26,702 bases of DNA, from positions 1 to 26,702 of the forward strand of contig CAMLNH010000003.1 of assembly GCA_946481355.1 (NCBI GenBank), read 5' to 3'. The translations under genes and the position numbers were made by a program. Positions 24,739 through 26,702 of the stretch are shown here, in pieces; within the stretch, counting starts at the first letter, position 1, and every line of letters begins with the position of its first letter. This stretch comes from an uncultured Curvibacter sp. Lineage in GTDB: Bacteria; Pseudomonadota; Gammaproteobacteria; Burkholderiales; Burkholderiaceae. Below the pieces are notes generated by a model. It was not told where the DNA came from and ran no database searches. It saw only the letters and a program-made list of their open reading frames with translations.

Positions 24739-24749
24739 CGCAGCGTCAG
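24735..24749. terminator. Small hairpin spanning the two convergent stop codons
   Basis: CTGACG-CAG-CGTCAG spans the stop codons of both the DASS gene (24736-24738) and the LysR gene (24746-24748). There is no T-run on either strand, so it can only be a weak terminator or pause site. Confidence 0.35.
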
Positions 24750-25708
24750 GTGGCGGGTGGCAGCTTGAAACCCGGCCCCAACGCTCGCCGCAAATGGTCC
24801 ACCAGGCACTGCACGGCTCGTGGTGGTCGCGGCGACCAGGGGCGGATGGCGTAGATGCGTTCGCCAAAAAAGTCGCGCGGTTGCCAGAGCGGCAGCACAC
24901 GCCGCAGGCGACCGGCAGCCAAGGCCTCGGCCGCACTAAAGTCCGGCAGCAGGGCGATGCCCAGACCGCCCAGCACCGCCTCACGTAGCACCTCGCTGTT
25001 GTTGGCCTTGAGCGGGCCACCCACGGCAACCGCCACGCGGTCGACCTCCGCGTCTGCGGCTCGACGGCCCGTGTTTTTTTCGAAGGCCCAGCTCTGGCCC
25101 GTCACACCGCGCAGGTAGAGCAGGCACTGGTGCCGTGCGAGCTCTGCTGGATGGCGAGGCTCGCCCGCACGCGCCAGGTAATCAGGGCTGGCCACGAGCA
25201 CCGAGCGCGTGTCGCACAGCACCGTGGCCACCTGCGTATCCGGTGCAGCCTGGGCATGGCGGATGGCCAGGTCAAACCCCTCCTGCGCCAAGTTGACGAG
25301 GCGATCGCTCAGATCCAACTCCACACGGATCTCCGGCCAGGCCCGGCTGAACGCCGGCAGCGTGGGCGCGATGTGCTGCCGCCCCAGCGCCACGGGGGCA
25401 CTCACGCGCACCAGGCCTCGCGGCGCGCCTGCCAGGTCCTTGGCGCTCGCCACGCCCTGTTCGATGCGGGCGAACGCCGCAGCGATGTCGTCCACCAGCT
25501 GTTGGCCGGCTGCCGTCAGGCCGACAGCGCGTGTCGTGCGCCGCACCAGGGGCAGACCCAGGGTGCGCTCCAGTTCGGCGATGCGCATGCTGGCCGAGGC
25601 CTTGGACACGCCCAGGCGGCGTGCCGCCAGGGTGTAGCTGCGGGTCTGGGCCAGCACGGTCAGCAGGTGCAGATCGGCATAGGCCAGGGTATGGTCATCA
25701 CTGCTCAT
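24746..25708 (-). CDS. LysR-type transcriptional regulator, divergent from mmsA
   Basis: From the ATG at 25708 the protein is 320 residues. It starts with a winged helix-turn-helix (LAARRLGVSKASASMRIAELE, about 27-47) followed by LGLPLVRRTTRAVGLTAAG and a C-terminal LysR substrate-binding domain with RVSAPVALGRQHIAPTLPAF and LREAVLGGLGIALLPD. It belongs to the CrgA-like subgroup. No clear Shine-Dalgarno precedes either candidate ATG (25708 or 25723); the first is chosen because the second lies in the operator. The gene is divergent from mmsA over a palindrome and so probably controls it and itself. Its effector is likely a metabolite of the valine/methylmalonate semialdehyde route, by context only. 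Confidence 0.92.
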   Translation of the reverse strand: MSSDDHTLAYADLHLLTVLAQTRSYTLAARRLGVSKASASMRIAELERTLGLPLVRRTTRAVGLTAAGQQLVDDIAAAFARIEQGVASAKDLAGAPRGLVRVSAPVALGRQHIAPTLPAFSRAWPEIRVELDLSDRLVNLAQEGFDLAIRHAQAAPDTQVATVLCDTRSVLVASPDYLARAGEPRHPAELARHQCLLYLRGVTGQSWAFEKNTGRRAADAEVDRVAVAVGGPLKANNSEVLREAVLGGLGIALLPDFSAAEALAAGRLRRVLPLWQPRDFFGERIYAIRPWSPRPPRAVQCLVDHLRRALGPGFKLPPAT

Positions 25709-25713
25709 GGCAG

Positions 25714-25737
25714 CATTGTTCATTAAATTGAACAATG
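25714..25737. promoter_or_regulatory. Palindromic LysR-type operator
   Basis: CATTGTTCA and TGAACAATG are perfect 9-bp inverted arms separated by six bases. The site begins 6 bases from the LysR ATG and is centred about 65 bases upstream of the predicted mmsA start site, the classical LysR recognition position. It would also cover the regulator's own promoter, allowing autorepression. Confidence 0.75.
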
Positions 25738-25754
25738 TGGTCAGAATTTCGAGC

Positions 25755-25783
25755 TTCCCAAGCACCAGGGCGGGGCCTAGACT
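25755..25783 (+). promoter_or_regulatory. Predicted mmsA promoter
   Basis: TTCCCA (25755-25760) and TAGACT (25778-25783) are spaced by 17 bases; the start site would be near 25790. The weak -35 is typical of an activator-dependent promoter, and the palindrome upstream is at the expected distance. Confidence 0.5.
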
Positions 25784-25815
25784 GCAGCTCATTGATTTAC
25801 CAAGGAGATCCTGCC

Positions 25816-26702
<887 letters not shown>

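Noticed and set aside
23197..25029. 610-codon minus-strand open frame opposite the DASS transporter and into the LysR gene
   Set aside because: Composition is His/Gln/Asp-rich shadow translation; the plus-strand transporter is clearly real.

Overview
The window is about 26.7 kb of GC-rich chromosomal DNA. It is densely packed with housekeeping and metabolic genes and shows no phage, IS element, CRISPR array or obvious island. Gene content and protein style point to a betaproteobacterium of the order Burkholderiales, most likely Comamonadaceae-like: a Mg-type HemB with the active site seen in Pseudomonas/Burkholderiales, several TRAP/DASS carboxylate transporters, an MmsA under a LysR regulator, and Lon-domain and VanZ-like proteins. 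The genus cannot be fixed from sequence alone.

Layout. (1) 1-1418, minus: the start of the str operon (rpsL, rpsG, fusA cut by the left edge), with a good promoter at 1338-1366. (2) 1419-5154, minus: a compact, partly overlapping run hemJ - vanZ-like - [2Fe-2S] ferredoxin - alpha/beta hydrolase - D,D-carboxypeptidase. (3) 5155-5513: the only gene-free stretch over 300 bases. It holds a 15-bp direct repeat and, on the minus strand, a full promoter / three-hairpin / intrinsic-terminator unit that looks like a small RNA gene of about 100 nt. (4) 5514-8413, plus: hemB, a CorA-type transporter, an OmpW-type porin and a textbook terminator. (5) 8413-10630, minus: Lon-substrate-binding-domain protein, exported amidohydrolase, dienelactone hydrolase. 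(6) 10731-12579, plus: SDR (TTG start), MaoC dehydratase, MarC membrane protein. (7) 12587-17206, minus: a TRAP transporter (P, Q, M) followed by a gamma-glutamyltransferase-like enzyme. (8) 17328-20764, minus: an Mla/MCE-type lipid ABC transporter (STAS-permease fusion, ATPase, MCE protein, lipoprotein). (9) 20864-24738, plus: enoyl-CoA hydratase-like gene, an ECF41-type sigma factor, its carboxymuconolactone-decarboxylase/AhpD-like partner, and a DASS-family transporter. (10) 24746-26702: a LysR regulator divergent from mmsA, which is cut by the right edge.

How the parts work together. The most informative regulatory signals are: the putative sRNA between hemJ and hemB, with a C-rich (anti-Shine-Dalgarno-like) loop; two copies of the same ECF41 promoter architecture (TGTCACA-N16-CGTC), one before the sigma gene and one embedded in its last codons; a perfect FNR-type box (TTGAT-N4-ATCAA) placed at class-II distance before the DASS transporter; and a 9-bp-arm palindrome centred about -65 from the likely mmsA start site, as expected for a LysR operator. 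No unambiguously novel multi-gene defence or mobile system is visible. The sRNA candidate is the best lead for something undescribed or little described.
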